In this document: piece by piece, positions 34,308 to 42,859 of the stretch
How the letters are laid out: each line of letters opens with the position of its first letter
Numbering within the stretch: position 1 is the first letter of the stretch
Assembly: GCA_905478225.1 (NCBI GenBank)
Contig: CAJQHR010000049.1
Coordinates: forward strand, 1 to 64,000
Length of the DNA stretch: 64,000 bases
DNA from: an uncultured Crocinitomix sp.
Lineage (GTDB): Bacteria; Bacteroidota; Bacteroidia; Flavobacteriales_D; Crocinitomicaceae
Reading direction: 5' to 3'
Program-made: the position numbers and the translations under genes
The notes under the pieces: model-generated
What the model was told of the DNA's origin: nothing
What the model saw: only the letters and a program-made list of their open reading frames with translations
Database searches by the model: none

Positions 34308-34444
34308 TTAGATTTTAGCCATACGAATTTACGCATAATATCAATGAAATTAGTTGAATGGTCGAAAGATTGGCTTTTTTTTCCTAATTTAGTTTGACTC
34401 CTCTGCGTAAAGGCTTAACTTTACGTGAAATGGACTTTTTAAAC

Positions 34445-35380
34445 ATGAAAAAAACACTGGTACTTTTTTGTCTGATTGCTTCCGCAACATTTACGAATGC
34501 GCAACAGTATAATTTGGGCTTTGGTGTTCGCGCCGGTGTGTCCAACTTTCTAGGAGACATAGGTAGTGGAGATTTGGCGCGTGGTTTTGTTTACAATATG
34601 GAATTGCGCGATACCCGTTGGGATATTGGAGCTTTTGCTCGTTACCGTTTTCATCCACTTTTTGCTGTTCAAGTAGCATTCGATTGGAATAGACTTCAAG
34701 GACGCGATTCAAACTCTGACAATAGAGCGCGATTAGGACGTAACTTACAATTCACAAATAACGTTTTGCATTTAAATGCTAAGTTAGAGCTGTATCCACA
34801 AATTCTATCGGTTTCAGATGTGGGATATCGCGGAAGATATCGAACAGATTATCAGACCTACTTTTTTGCTGGTGTTGGCGGAATCTACCACAATCCAAAA
34901 GGAGAGTTAAATGGAGAGCGAATTAAATTGCGTCCGTTAATGACGGAGGGAGTTAATTATAGCAAAGTTGTTTTGACGATTCCATTTGGAGGAGGATTCT
35001 TTTTCACACATAAAAAGATTCACCGTTTTGGATTTGAATATGCTTGGAACTGGACATTTACTGACTATTTAGATGATATAAGTGATCGTTACGTTAGTCC
35101 AGATCAAATGTCTTCTGATCCGAATGCAGCACTATTAGCCAATCGTTATGAACCGAATCCATTTGTTGATCTTCCGGATGCAAAAAATTATCTATGGAGT
35201 GGTAATGGAGTTGGTAATCTTGGACCACAAAGAGGAGACCCAACAGATCGCGATAATTTCATGACAATCACTGTTTCCTATAGCTATTTAATCCGTACAA
35301 GAGGAGGTCTCTACAGATCAAATTACTCATGGATGTATGGACGCAAGAGACGTTGGGGCGGTACTAAGGCGAAGTTCTAA
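34445..35380 (+). CDS. DUF6089-like outer-membrane beta-barrel protein
   Basis: I start at the Met of MKKTLVLFCLIASATFTNAQ, a clear signal peptide; a start at 34394 is open but adds an unlikely leader. The mature protein (about 290 residues) shows GFGVRAGVSNFLGDIGSG, FFAGVGGIYHNPKGEL, LRPLMTEGVNYSKVVLTIPFGGGFF and NWTFTDYLDDISDRYV, the pattern I associate with DUF6089 barrels of Bacteroidota. Alternating amphipathic strands end in a basic C-terminus. The function is unknown. A hairpin terminator follows about 85 bases later. Confidence 0.82.
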   Translation: MKKTLVLFCLIASATFTNAQQYNLGFGVRAGVSNFLGDIGSGDLARGFVYNMELRDTRWDIGAFARYRFHPLFAVQVAFDWNRLQGRDSNSDNRARLGRNLQFTNNVLHLNAKLELYPQILSVSDVGYRGRYRTDYQTYFFAGVGGIYHNPKGELNGERIKLRPLMTEGVNYSKVVLTIPFGGGFFFTHKKIHRFGFEYAWNWTFTDYLDDISDRYVSPDQMSSDPNAALLANRYEPNPFVDLPDAKNYLWSGNGVGNLGPQRGDPTDRDNFMTITVSYSYLIRTRGGLYRSNYSWMYGRKRRWGGTKAKF

Positions 35381-35466
35381 ACGGCACTTCGATACCGTAT
35401 TCGAGAGCATTTCTACAGGCTAAATTTAGCACATCAATTGCCGGGTCAAGTATAAAAGATATTTAA

Positions 35467-35495
35467 ACGATCAGATTTTAATCTGGTCGTTTTTT
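35467..35495 (+). terminator. hairpin terminator after the barrel gene
   Basis: ACGATCAGAT (35467-35476) pairs with ATCTGGTCGT (35481-35490), with one G-T wobble, around a TTTA loop, followed by T residues to 35495. It lies between convergent genes. Confidence 0.7.
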
Positions 35496-35497
35496 AT

Positions 35498-36233
35498 TTA
35501 CTTCTTCTTTTTTCTAAACCAATTAATGATGCTCTTTTTTGAAATATTCTCATCTTCGGGTGGCTCATTTTGAATTTCACCCTTAGCAATTCGCTGTAGG
35601 AACTTGATATGTGAGTTCAAGTTCACTTTCTCGTAATCAAAAACGGAAGGTTCCATAATTTCGTACTCCTCATAAAAAACGCTAACCCCCTTGTACGAAT
35701 GAAATTCGCCTGTTGCCCCTCCCCACCAGCCAAAAGCGCCCTTGTTTTCACCTGACAAAATGATTACGCGTGTATGACCGCAATCAGCATGACCGAACAT
35801 AAGGCTGATAGCTAAGTATTGGGGACTTCCTTTTGCAGAGCCGATAATGGATTGAATTTTCGGGTGATTAAACTCATCCTTTGTGACATCATAATCTACA
35901 TTTTCAATATCATCCTGGTGAAACTCCATTATCTATCAAGTATTCAACGGCTTCCTTCGTAAAAACATAATCAAAAGGTGAATCATAATAAATATTAGGG
36001 CGCTTTAAAAAGTCATACTGCTCAAACATACCAGCTGACCCAAAATGTAGAAGGAATTCTTTTAAGTTTTTCGGCAGTTCAATCTTGTATTCATGCTCAA
36101 ATGCACTTAGTTGATCCTTCGTGATTTTACGCGACTTCCGATATCTGATGTGATATTTAGAACGAGGTCCTTTCTTCTCAAGCTCAATAATTTTTCTTTG
36201 AAGCCTTTCTATATCTCGAATGTTCGTTGTCAC
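35498..36233 (-). pseudogene. SMI1/KNR4-family protein split by a frameshift
   Basis: The upstream frame (36233 to 35910) encodes a SMI1/KNR4-like N-terminus: RKITKDQLSAFEHEYKIELP, NLKEFLLHFGSAGMF and KEAVEYLIDNGVSPG before TGA. The downstream frame (from 35929) continues DDIENVDYDVTKDEFNHPK, SPQYLAISLMFGHADCGHTRVIIL and GAFGWWGGATGEF. Removing one base of the CC at 35914-35915 gives NGVSPDDIENVDYD, a seamless junction. The intact protein would be about 240 residues. Family members often serve as immunity proteins to secreted toxins. It lies 5 bases after the signal peptidase gene on the same strand. Confidence 0.72.
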
Positions 36234-36238
36234 CTCTC

Positions 36239-36949
36239 CTAGAATAACACTCCGTAAACGTCATCCAAATGAATGAATCCGATATACCTTGAATCTGAGC
36301 TATTATCGCGATTGTCACCAAGGACAAAGCAGTGATCTTTAGGAACTGTGATCGGACCGAAGTAGTTTTCATTCCACAACGGTTCTCCCCAATAGGCGGC
36401 TATGGTATCATTCGGTTCGCTTAGTATTCGACGTTTCAATAACGGTCGATCAATTACCTGTTCAGAAGTCAAGAAAAGATCCACAGAATCAAGGTTGTAT
36501 TCTGGCCTAACCATGGGATAATAATCCAAATAAAATTCAAGTCCTAATTTTTCAGCAAGTACATGACCAAAAGAAGCTTCACAACGATACCGATACTGCA
36601 AATCCAAATGGCTATCCAAAATCTGACCATTCATAAAAAAAGTACCATCCTTAAAAGAAACAGCCTCCCCTTCAAAAGCACAAAACCGACTCACCCAGAC
36701 TTCTTCCCATCCAAAATAATCTGTTTTAAACGTGATGAAATCGAACCTTTCAGGTGTGATTAAATTTGAAGCGAGAAACTGATCTCCATGCTTCAAATTT
36801 GGCATATTACTGCGACCGTCCATATTATACCACTGTAAAACTCCAAAAATACGCAGGAGTGCAAAAATAACAAGCAAGGCAGCTGCTCCAATGACTAATT
36901 TCAGCCATATGTTGAGTTTCTTTTTTTTGATATTTAATTCATCATCCAT
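36239..36949 (-). CDS. signal peptidase I-like protein lacking the catalytic lysine
   Basis: This 236-residue S26-family protein has one N-terminal membrane helix (LVIGAAALLVIFALLRIF). The nucleophile motif is kept as GRSNMPNLKHGD (Ser47) and the C-terminal box as VLGDNRDNSSDSRYIGFI. The usual lysine motif (IKRVxGLPGD) reads WVSRFCAFEGEAV, so the general-base Lys is replaced by Ser87 and the GLPGD turn is altered. An insertion (about 110-170) with RYRCEASFGHVLAEKLG is also unusual. It may be inactive, use a different base, or be specialised. It is probably co-transcribed with the SMI1/KNR4 gene. Confidence 0.82.
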   Translation of the reverse strand: MDDELNIKKKKLNIWLKLVIGAAALLVIFALLRIFGVLQWYNMDGRSNMPNLKHGDQFLASNLITPERFDFITFKTDYFGWEEVWVSRFCAFEGEAVSFKDGTFFMNGQILDSHLDLQYRYRCEASFGHVLAEKLGLEFYLDYYPMVRPEYNLDSVDLFLTSEQVIDRPLLKRRILSEPNDTIAAYWGEPLWNENYFGPITVPKDHCFVLGDNRDNSSDSRYIGFIHLDDVYGVLF

Positions 36950-36976
36950 TGAGAATTATTTTCCAGGGTTACGTAC

Positions 36977-37127
36977 TTAAGTCGCGTGTTTTTGAATTTC
37001 CTTTTTTGTCATTGGTTTAAGGTCGGTCATTCTATCAATTAGCTTTACTAAAATAGATTTAATGCTTATCCGCCACTTTCCCAATGGGGATTTTATTTTC
37101 CGAAATATACGCCTTTCCTTTTATCAT
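36977..37127 (-). pseudogene. frameshifted small gene
   Basis: From ATG at 37127 one frame reads MIKGKAYISENKIPIGKVADK before a TAA. Removing one of the two T residues at 37066-37067 continues it as SIKSILVKLIDRMTDLKPMTKK and ends QKHAT at a TAA (36977-36979). The intact product would have about 49 residues with a basic helix. No family is recognised. It lies between the signal peptidase-like gene and the polysaccharide locus on the same strand. Confidence 0.4.
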
Positions 37128-37209
37128 TGCTTCAAAAGAAAGAAAAAATATAGCCTATCAAAGTAGCGACTAACTACTGAAGTTCAGTTTAACATTAACC
37201 ATAATTATT

Positions 37210-37449
37210 TTATTTTTCAACAACTGTTTTAGGTTCTTTTCCAAGATACCAAAAAACAGCGGTGATGGCGAAAAACAAATACCACCACAAAAAATATTCA
37301 GAAATTAACAATTCCCAAAGCGCACCCCAATTTTCATAGTGGAAGATTTGATTTCCAAAGCCCATAATAATATGAAAACAAATAGCTAAAGTTGATATTC
37401 CAATACCCAACCATCCAATAATTCGAAATGCTTTTCTTAGATTTTTCAT
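37210..37449 (-). CDS. small two-helix membrane protein
   Basis: This 79-residue protein has two membrane helices (FRIIGWLGIGISTLAICFHIIMG and EYFLWWYLFFAITAVFWYLG), a short loop between them and a basic C-terminus. Its start overlaps the stop of the preceding glycosyltransferase gene by 4 bases (37446-37449), so it is the last gene of the minus-strand polysaccharide operon. No family is recognised; similar small proteins often end such operons. Confidence 0.65.
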   Translation of the reverse strand: MKNLRKAFRIIGWLGIGISTLAICFHIIMGFGNQIFHYENWGALWELLISEYFLWWYLFFAITAVFWYLGKEPKTVVEK

Positions 37450-38717
37450 TTTGATAGAACTTCTAATAATTGATCTGTAAGGTTAACAATTTGCAAGGTG
37501 CTTGCATCATAATTGGGATTAAAAACTCGCTCTTTAGCTTTCTCAATATTCAGCATAGCATTGTAAATAGTTTCTTCTAAATTGGAATCATCTCGATAAA
37601 ATACTTTACCGATTTTATGTTCCTCAATATGATCAGTAACCGCACCTTTAACAGAGAACGTCCACATAAATTTATTAATGGAGATGTAATCGCTAAATTT
37701 GGTTGCAAAATCCCCAGGCGAACCGTCATATTTAAACCAAAGGGCTATATCTGCCTGATTCAATTCACCATATGCCACAAAAGGGGCTAAAATACCGTGA
37801 ATTTTGACGTCTAACTCTTGTTGCTCAATGAACGAACTCACTTGTTCAGGGCAGTAACCCACGAGGCTAATTTCAATCTTTTTATACAAGTCGTGCTTTT
37901 CTTGCTTCAAACGAGCAAACGCATTAAAAAACGGCACCCAATAATAATCTTTTAAATAATGAAGCGTTCCAAAATGCACTAATTTGATTTTATCAGAAGC
38001 TTCTTTCTGACGAATATTACTTTGATAATCTTCGTGATCAAATCCATTTGGCACAAGGTAAATAGGTGCACTATCTGGCTGGTTTTTTTCAATCAAACTT
38101 TTTTGAAATGCTGAAACTGTGATGATTTTATCTACTTTTTGAAGCATCTCCTTTTCCAACGCTCTTTCATATTCGTGGCGCTCTTCACTAATTGGAAAAG
38201 GATCATTAAAATCATTCCAAGGATCGCGGTAATCCAAAATCAATTCTAAATTAGGGAATTCGGCTTTTAAACCATGCGCAAATTTAATGTAGCGATAAGG
38301 TGGTCCAGAAACAATCAATTTGGTAATGTTCTCTTTTCGAATAATAGCTGGAATTGTCTTTTTAAAATGAGACTCCCATAAAACACTAAAATCCCAATAA
38401 TTCCCTTCTACCCTGCGCTTCAACGAAAACAATTGAGTACGAAACATGACTTTACGAAAAATCGTTGGTTTCCAAAACTCCAAAAACTCTAAGTATTTTG
38501 GATAATTTGAGGGTAATTGCGTGTGTTTAAAATTGACGTTTTTCAACTCATCTGCAAAGCTCGACTTTACATTTTGAACGGTATTCTTAGCCGAAATGAC
38601 ATGAACATTCACGTCATCTTTACGACTGAGGTACTTTACAAATTTTGCCCATCTTCTGCCACCTACCCCTGGAACGGGAGGGAAATAACTTGAAATGATT
38701 AAGATATTAAGACTCAT
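37446..38717 (-). CDS. family 4-type glycosyltransferase
   Basis: This 423-residue GT-B fold protein has the N-terminal GT4 start ILIISSYFPPVPGVGGRRWAKFVKYL with its glycine-rich loop. A nucleotide-binding half includes DKIITVSAFQKSLIEKNQPDSAPIYLVPNGFD and KLVHFGTLHYLKDYYW. The E-x7-E motif is not canonical here (region GDFATKFSDYISINKFMW). It probably adds one sugar to the lipid-linked glycan at the cytoplasmic membrane face. The start overlaps the LpxD-like gene by 11 bases. Confidence 0.85.
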   Translation of the reverse strand: MSLNILIISSYFPPVPGVGGRRWAKFVKYLSRKDDVNVHVISAKNTVQNVKSSFADELKNVNFKHTQLPSNYPKYLEFLEFWKPTIFRKVMFRTQLFSLKRRVEGNYWDFSVLWESHFKKTIPAIIRKENITKLIVSGPPYRYIKFAHGLKAEFPNLELILDYRDPWNDFNDPFPISEERHEYERALEKEMLQKVDKIITVSAFQKSLIEKNQPDSAPIYLVPNGFDHEDYQSNIRQKEASDKIKLVHFGTLHYLKDYYWVPFFNAFARLKQEKHDLYKKIEISLVGYCPEQVSSFIEQQELDVKIHGILAPFVAYGELNQADIALWFKYDGSPGDFATKFSDYISINKFMWTFSVKGAVTDHIEEHKIGKVFYRDDSNLEETIYNAMLNIEKAKERVFNPNYDASTLQIVNLTDQLLEVLSK

Positions 38718-39585
38718 TTGAACGAATTACCTTAGCTGGAATTCCATAAGCCACCACATTTGGAGGAATTGATTTTGTGACAACAGCCCCCATTCCAATT
38801 TGTGTTTTCTCACCAATCTCAATCCCATTTCTAATCATTGCGTTTACGCCAACATAAACATAATCTCCAATTACAGCTGATCCTGAAATAACATTGTTAC
38901 TGGTCAAAATAACATTCCGCCCAATTACACAATTATGCCCAATATTGATTAATGCTCCAATTTTACAGCCTTCCTTTATGAGTGTTTTCCCTAAAGCGCC
39001 TCTTCTTACAGTTGTATTTGGCCCAATATCCACATGATCTTCCATGACCACATTACCAATTTGGGGTAATTTTTCTAATAAATCCGTTTCAGGATTCAAT
39101 GCAATTCCCATTCCTTCAGAACCAATAGAAGTATGCGGTTTGATGACACAATTTCTACCGATTACAGAGTCCGCCTCAATCACACCATAAGGATGAATGA
39201 CCGTATCATCACCTATGGTGACGTTTTGTCCAATAAAGGCTTGATCGGCTATTTTGATTTTAGGATTTTTTCTATGTCGTGCCGTATCGTCAACTAAATA
39301 ATAGTCGGGCGAGGGTGTGAAAAACTCCTTCATGATAAGCGACAGGGTTAACTTGGCATCTTTTTTTGTGATTAAATAAGTCACTCCGGCTTTCGGCTCA
39401 AAGTTAATGGACTCATTTACCAATAAGGTGCCAACCTCAATTCGTTCGGCATATTTATCCGCCTTTGCCCATGTTAAACCATCTGTTTGTTGATTCGCCA
39501 AAGCCGTAACACGCTTGATCGTTCTATCTTGATCTCCAACAACGGTTAAATCAAAACGATCGCTAATTTTCTGCAGTTCAATCAT
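38707..39585 (-). CDS. LpxD-like left-handed beta-helix acyltransferase
   Basis: This 292-residue protein has an N-terminal domain (about 1-100) resembling the uridine-binding domain of LpxD (RTIKRVTALANQQTDGLTWA). A left-handed beta-helix of hexapeptide repeats (about 110-275; IADQAFIGQNVTIGDDTVI, INIGHNCVIGRNVILTSN) includes the His of IGHNC, a likely catalytic base. LpxD itself is about 340 residues and belongs to lipid A synthesis. In this cluster an N- or O-acyltransferase acting on a nucleotide-linked amino sugar (as in LpxD/FdtC-type enzymes) is more likely. Confidence 0.8.
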   Translation of the reverse strand: MIELQKISDRFDLTVVGDQDRTIKRVTALANQQTDGLTWAKADKYAERIEVGTLLVNESINFEPKAGVTYLITKKDAKLTLSLIMKEFFTPSPDYYLVDDTARHRKNPKIKIADQAFIGQNVTIGDDTVIHPYGVIEADSVIGRNCVIKPHTSIGSEGMGIALNPETDLLEKLPQIGNVVMEDHVDIGPNTTVRRGALGKTLIKEGCKIGALINIGHNCVIGRNVILTSNNVISGSAVIGDYVYVGVNAMIRNGIEIGEKTQIGMGAVVTKSIPPNVVAYGIPAKVIRSNES

Positions 39586-39592
39586 GATTTAT

Positions 39593-40087
39593 TTATAATT
39601 GGTTGCGCATTTTATAAAACTTGGCGGGATTCCCAAACCAGATTTCATTTTCTCCTGCCACATCTCTCAATTGAGAACATGCCCCAATCATTGCGCCTCT
39701 GCCAATGGAAGCGCCCGGCATTAATGACACATTTGCGCCAACAATTGCGCCATCTCCAACAGCACCAGCATCCAAATCAACTTGTTTTTTAAAATCAAGT
39801 GTGGTACTTACGAATCCGAATTTCACATCAACATTACTTCCAATGACCGTGTCAGCACATAAGGTACAACGACTGCCAAAACTAGAATTATCTCCTATTT
39901 TAACATTGTTTCGAATTTCGTTATAGGATTTAATTTTACAATTTTTCCCGATCCTAGATCCGCTTCTAATTAATGTGAAATCTCCGATAAACGTGCCATC
40001 ACCAATTTCAACATCATCTTCAATAATCACGAATTTTCCAATGATTACATCTTTACCGATTTTTGCCGTAGCCGCAATATCCCTCAT
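39593..40087 (-). CDS. hexapeptide-repeat sugar acetyltransferase
   Basis: This 164-residue protein is almost entirely hexapeptide repeats (AKIGKDVIIGKFVIIEDDVE, IGDGTFIGDFTLIRSGSRIG, IVGANVSLMPGASIGRGAMIG). It ends in EIWFGNPAKFYKM, the typical closing motif of acetyltransferases that modify nucleotide-linked 4-amino sugars. The short length suggests a compact trimeric enzyme. It lies 8 bases before the LpxD-like gene, so two acyltransferases are produced together; they may act on different positions or different sugars. Confidence 0.85.
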   Translation of the reverse strand: MRDIAATAKIGKDVIIGKFVIIEDDVEIGDGTFIGDFTLIRSGSRIGKNCKIKSYNEIRNNVKIGDNSSFGSRCTLCADTVIGSNVDVKFGFVSTTLDFKKQVDLDAGAVGDGAIVGANVSLMPGASIGRGAMIGACSQLRDVAGENEIWFGNPAKFYKMRNQL

Positions 40088-40117
40088 AGCTCAATTTTAT
40101 ACAAAATAAACATTATT

Positions 40118-41287
40118 TTATGGTTTAGTCGTTAGGACTTCCGCCAATTTCTTACTGTAAATCGCATCCTCGAAATTTTCTTTCACGAAATCCTTCGCTC
40201 GATTTGCCATTTCTGTCATTTTTGTTGGGTTTTCAATTGAATAATTCAGCATTTCAAGTAACGATTTCCCCTCATTTTCAGGATCAATGAATAAACAGTG
40301 TTTATCCGCCTGAAAAATTGAGACTACCGTTTTAGTTGTGGGTGCGATAAATGGAATGTTAGACTGTGCATATTCAAAGAGTTTTAGAGGACTCCCATAC
40401 CAATTTGACCCAGGCATAAGTGCCACCGAAAATTGTGTTTTATAATTCAATAAATCAGCCTCAGAAACGAAGCCTGGCATTTCAACCACTTCTGTTAAAT
40501 TCAATTGTTCAACCAATGCTTTCACCTTATCCCACTCCATGCCGCAGCCTATCAATTGCAGGCGTGCATGACTGTGTGCTTTATGAAAATCTTTAAAAAC
40601 CCGCACCAGCATTTCTATTTTATGCCACGTTAAAAACGAACCTATAAAACCGATCTTAAAAACATCTGGCTGAGGATTATTCTTTACGTTTGTTTTGGTT
40701 ACAACGCAAGGTAAAACCCCAACTTTACCTTTAATGGAATACTTCGTTAGAATATGTGCTTCGCAAGCTGGGGAATAAACCATAATAGAATCCGTGGCTT
40801 CTAAGGTTTCCTTTTCAGAATTTATAATACGTTTCCAATGCGTGGTTTTGGTTCCGTGCATCTCGTAAAATTGTTCTTCAACAGGTGAATCAAAAATCAC
40901 AGAGAAATCAGCATTCCAATGCTCCGCTAATTGTTTTCCTAAAGTTGAACCAACAGTGTGGAATTCCACAACATGATCGAAAGGCTGCTTGTTACGGTAC
41001 AATTGAATTAATTGATCCTGTCTTTTAAAAAACCTGCGAAAAGCAATGGATTGATACAACCACGCCCATTTTTTAAGAATTGATTTTAATAATCCTTTTA
41101 CTCCCCCACTATTATTTGTGCTTAGCGAAGTATTTACTTTGTGATCAGCAGAAAATCCTAATACCACCTCATAGCCCTCTTTTTCAAATGCATCTTTCAC
41201 CTTCTTCAAAAAAGACGCCACAGCAGACATTTTATTCGAATAATCGAAGTCAGGAATACCGACTATTATGAGGGTTCTCTTACTCAA
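40118..41287 (-). CDS. family 4-type glycosyltransferase
   Basis: This 389-residue GT-B protein has TLIIVGIPDFDYSNKMSAVA at the start, SIMVYSPACEAHILTKYSIKG and VGVLPCVVTKTN mid-protein, and FKIGFIGSFLTWHKIEMLVRVFKDF for the second Rossmann half. The EX7E-like region is SPLKLFEYAQSNIPFIAP, which keeps one Glu. It belongs to the minus-strand glycan operon; its start overlaps the epimerase stop by 4 bases. Donor and acceptor are unknown. Confidence 0.85.
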   Translation of the reverse strand: MSKRTLIIVGIPDFDYSNKMSAVASFLKKVKDAFEKEGYEVVLGFSADHKVNTSLSTNNSGGVKGLLKSILKKWAWLYQSIAFRRFFKRQDQLIQLYRNKQPFDHVVEFHTVGSTLGKQLAEHWNADFSVIFDSPVEEQFYEMHGTKTTHWKRIINSEKETLEATDSIMVYSPACEAHILTKYSIKGKVGVLPCVVTKTNVKNNPQPDVFKIGFIGSFLTWHKIEMLVRVFKDFHKAHSHARLQLIGCGMEWDKVKALVEQLNLTEVVEMPGFVSEADLLNYKTQFSVALMPGSNWYGSPLKLFEYAQSNIPFIAPTTKTVVSIFQADKHCLFIDPENEGKSLLEMLNYSIENPTKMTEMANRAKDFVKENFEDAIYSKKLAEVLTTKP

Positions 41288-42150
41288 TTGGATTGATTTG
41301 CAAGGCGGTTTTTAATCGCATTTATTCCTTCTTTGAAGGTGAATTCAGGTTCCCATCCTAAATCTATTTTTGCCTTATTATTATTACAAAGTGTTTCTGG
41401 GATTTCGTTTTTTCGCTCAATTTCAGCAGATTCAACGGGTAAATTAGTCCCCCAAACATCTTGACATATAGCAATAATCTCAGCTACTGAATAAGAAGAT
41501 CCTCCACCAACATTATAGATTTGATTATTCGTGTTTTCAGCTGCCAACACTAAAAAACGAATCAAATCATCAATATAAACACAGTCTCTTTTTGGGCTTA
41601 AATCCTTCACTTTTATGCGTTCCCCCTTTTCGAGCTGTTCAATAATTTCAGGAATCAATAATTTATTGTTTTTCAACATCCCAAACACGTTAAATGGCCG
41701 AACAATCAGGTATGACAAATCATAGTGATCACCATAAAAAGTGCAAAGTTCTTCGCCCATTATTTTGCTTAATCCGTATGGATTTGAGGTTGAAACAGGA
41801 TGATTTTCATCAATGGGTAAATATTGAGGAGTGCCATAGGCATAAGAACTAACATAAACCAAACGGATATTATATTTGCGGCAAAACTCCAGCACTTTTG
41901 TTGTTCCGAGCACATTGATCTCGATAAAACGCGCCGGGTTCTCCCAACTGTCTGGCACAAAACTTATGGCAGCTAAATGATAGATGAGATCAATCTCTTC
42001 CGGATTGTCGAATTGCTCATAATAGGCATCTGCTTGAATGCGTAAAGCTGTGTTTTTAGCCCGAATTAACTGAGCGCCATTTTGCACAAGAGCTTTTGAC
42101 AAGGCGCTTCCTACGCCACCGTTTCCGCCTGTTATGTGAATCTTAAGCAT
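41284..42150 (-). CDS. NAD-dependent nucleotide-sugar epimerase/dehydratase (extended SDR)
   Basis: This 288-residue extended SDR has IHITGGNGGVGSALSKAL for NAD binding, LIYHLAAISFVPDSWENP, VYVSSYAYG with the catalytic Ser, and YGLSKIMGEEL with the Tyr-xxx-Lys pair. It is somewhat short for the family, and the substrate class cannot be fixed; it may be a C4 reductase or epimerase finishing a deoxysugar. It overlaps the upstream nucleotidyltransferase gene by 8 bases and the downstream glycosyltransferase by 4. Confidence 0.88.
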   Translation of the reverse strand: MLKIHITGGNGGVGSALSKALVQNGAQLIRAKNTALRIQADAYYEQFDNPEEIDLIYHLAAISFVPDSWENPARFIEINVLGTTKVLEFCRKYNIRLVYVSSYAYGTPQYLPIDENHPVSTSNPYGLSKIMGEELCTFYGDHYDLSYLIVRPFNVFGMLKNNKLLIPEIIEQLEKGERIKVKDLSPKRDCVYIDDLIRFLVLAAENTNNQIYNVGGGSSYSVAEIIAICQDVWGTNLPVESAEIERKNEIPETLCNNNKAKIDLGWEPEFTFKEGINAIKNRLANQSN

Positions 42151-42859
42151 CTTTTAAAAAGAGTCCTTTATTTTTTTCAAATTCATCAATCGCAACCATA
42201 TAATCGTCTGGGCGACCGATATCTAGCCAATATCCATCAAATTGACGGACGCTTGCATTTTTTTCAGCCTTGATTAAGTCTAACATTAAATGATCAAAAC
42301 CATAAGGTTCATTATGCGGAATATGCTCTAAAACCGCCTTGCTCAGCATGTAGATGCCCATACTCACCTCAAATCGTGCCACAGGTTTTTCCTTAAAATC
42401 TGTGAGCTTGTTATTGGCATCAGATTCTAACACTCCATATAAGTTCACATGTTCGCGAACATAGGATGAAATGGTAAAGATATTGTCAGTAGCCACGTGA
42501 GCTTGATAGAAATCATCATAATTCAGGTCTGTTAAGATATCTCCATTCATCACCAAAAAATGCTCTGGTAAATCGGATATTAAACTTAATGGTCCCATTG
42601 TAGATAGCGCCTTTTCTTCTAAAGAATAATCTATTTTGATATTCCATTTTGATCCATCCCCAAAATAGGTTTTAATCATTTCTGCCTGGTGATTTACTGT
42701 AATGGTCACATGATCGAATCCATTGCGCGTCAATTGTCGAATGATAATTTCCAAAATTGGATAATCCCCAATTGGAACTAAAGGTTTTGGCAGTTCAATG
42801 GTATACGGCCTTAAGCGCGTTCCCTTTCCTCCTGCCAAAATAATAGCTCTTTTAGACAT
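42143..42859 (-). CDS. sugar-1-phosphate nucleotidyltransferase
   Basis: This 238-residue enzyme carries the NTP-binding motif AIILAGGKGTRLRPYT, the KPLVPIG segment, VMNGDILTDL with the metal-binding Asp, and FKEKPV in the sugar pocket. It activates a sugar phosphate as an NDP-sugar for the cluster. The length fits HddC/RmlA-like single-domain enzymes. It overlaps by 8 bases with the LegB-like dehydratase gene upstream, so its product may be that enzyme's substrate, by analogy with the GDP-GlcNAc route of legionaminic acid. The nucleotide cannot be determined from sequence. Confidence 0.9.
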   Translation of the reverse strand: MSKRAIILAGGKGTRLRPYTIELPKPLVPIGDYPILEIIIRQLTRNGFDHVTITVNHQAEMIKTYFGDGSKWNIKIDYSLEEKALSTMGPLSLISDLPEHFLVMNGDILTDLNYDDFYQAHVATDNIFTISSYVREHVNLYGVLESDANNKLTDFKEKPVARFEVSMGIYMLSKAVLEHIPHNEPYGFDHLMLDLIKAEKNASVRQFDGYWLDIGRPDDYMVAIDEFEKNKGLFLKDA

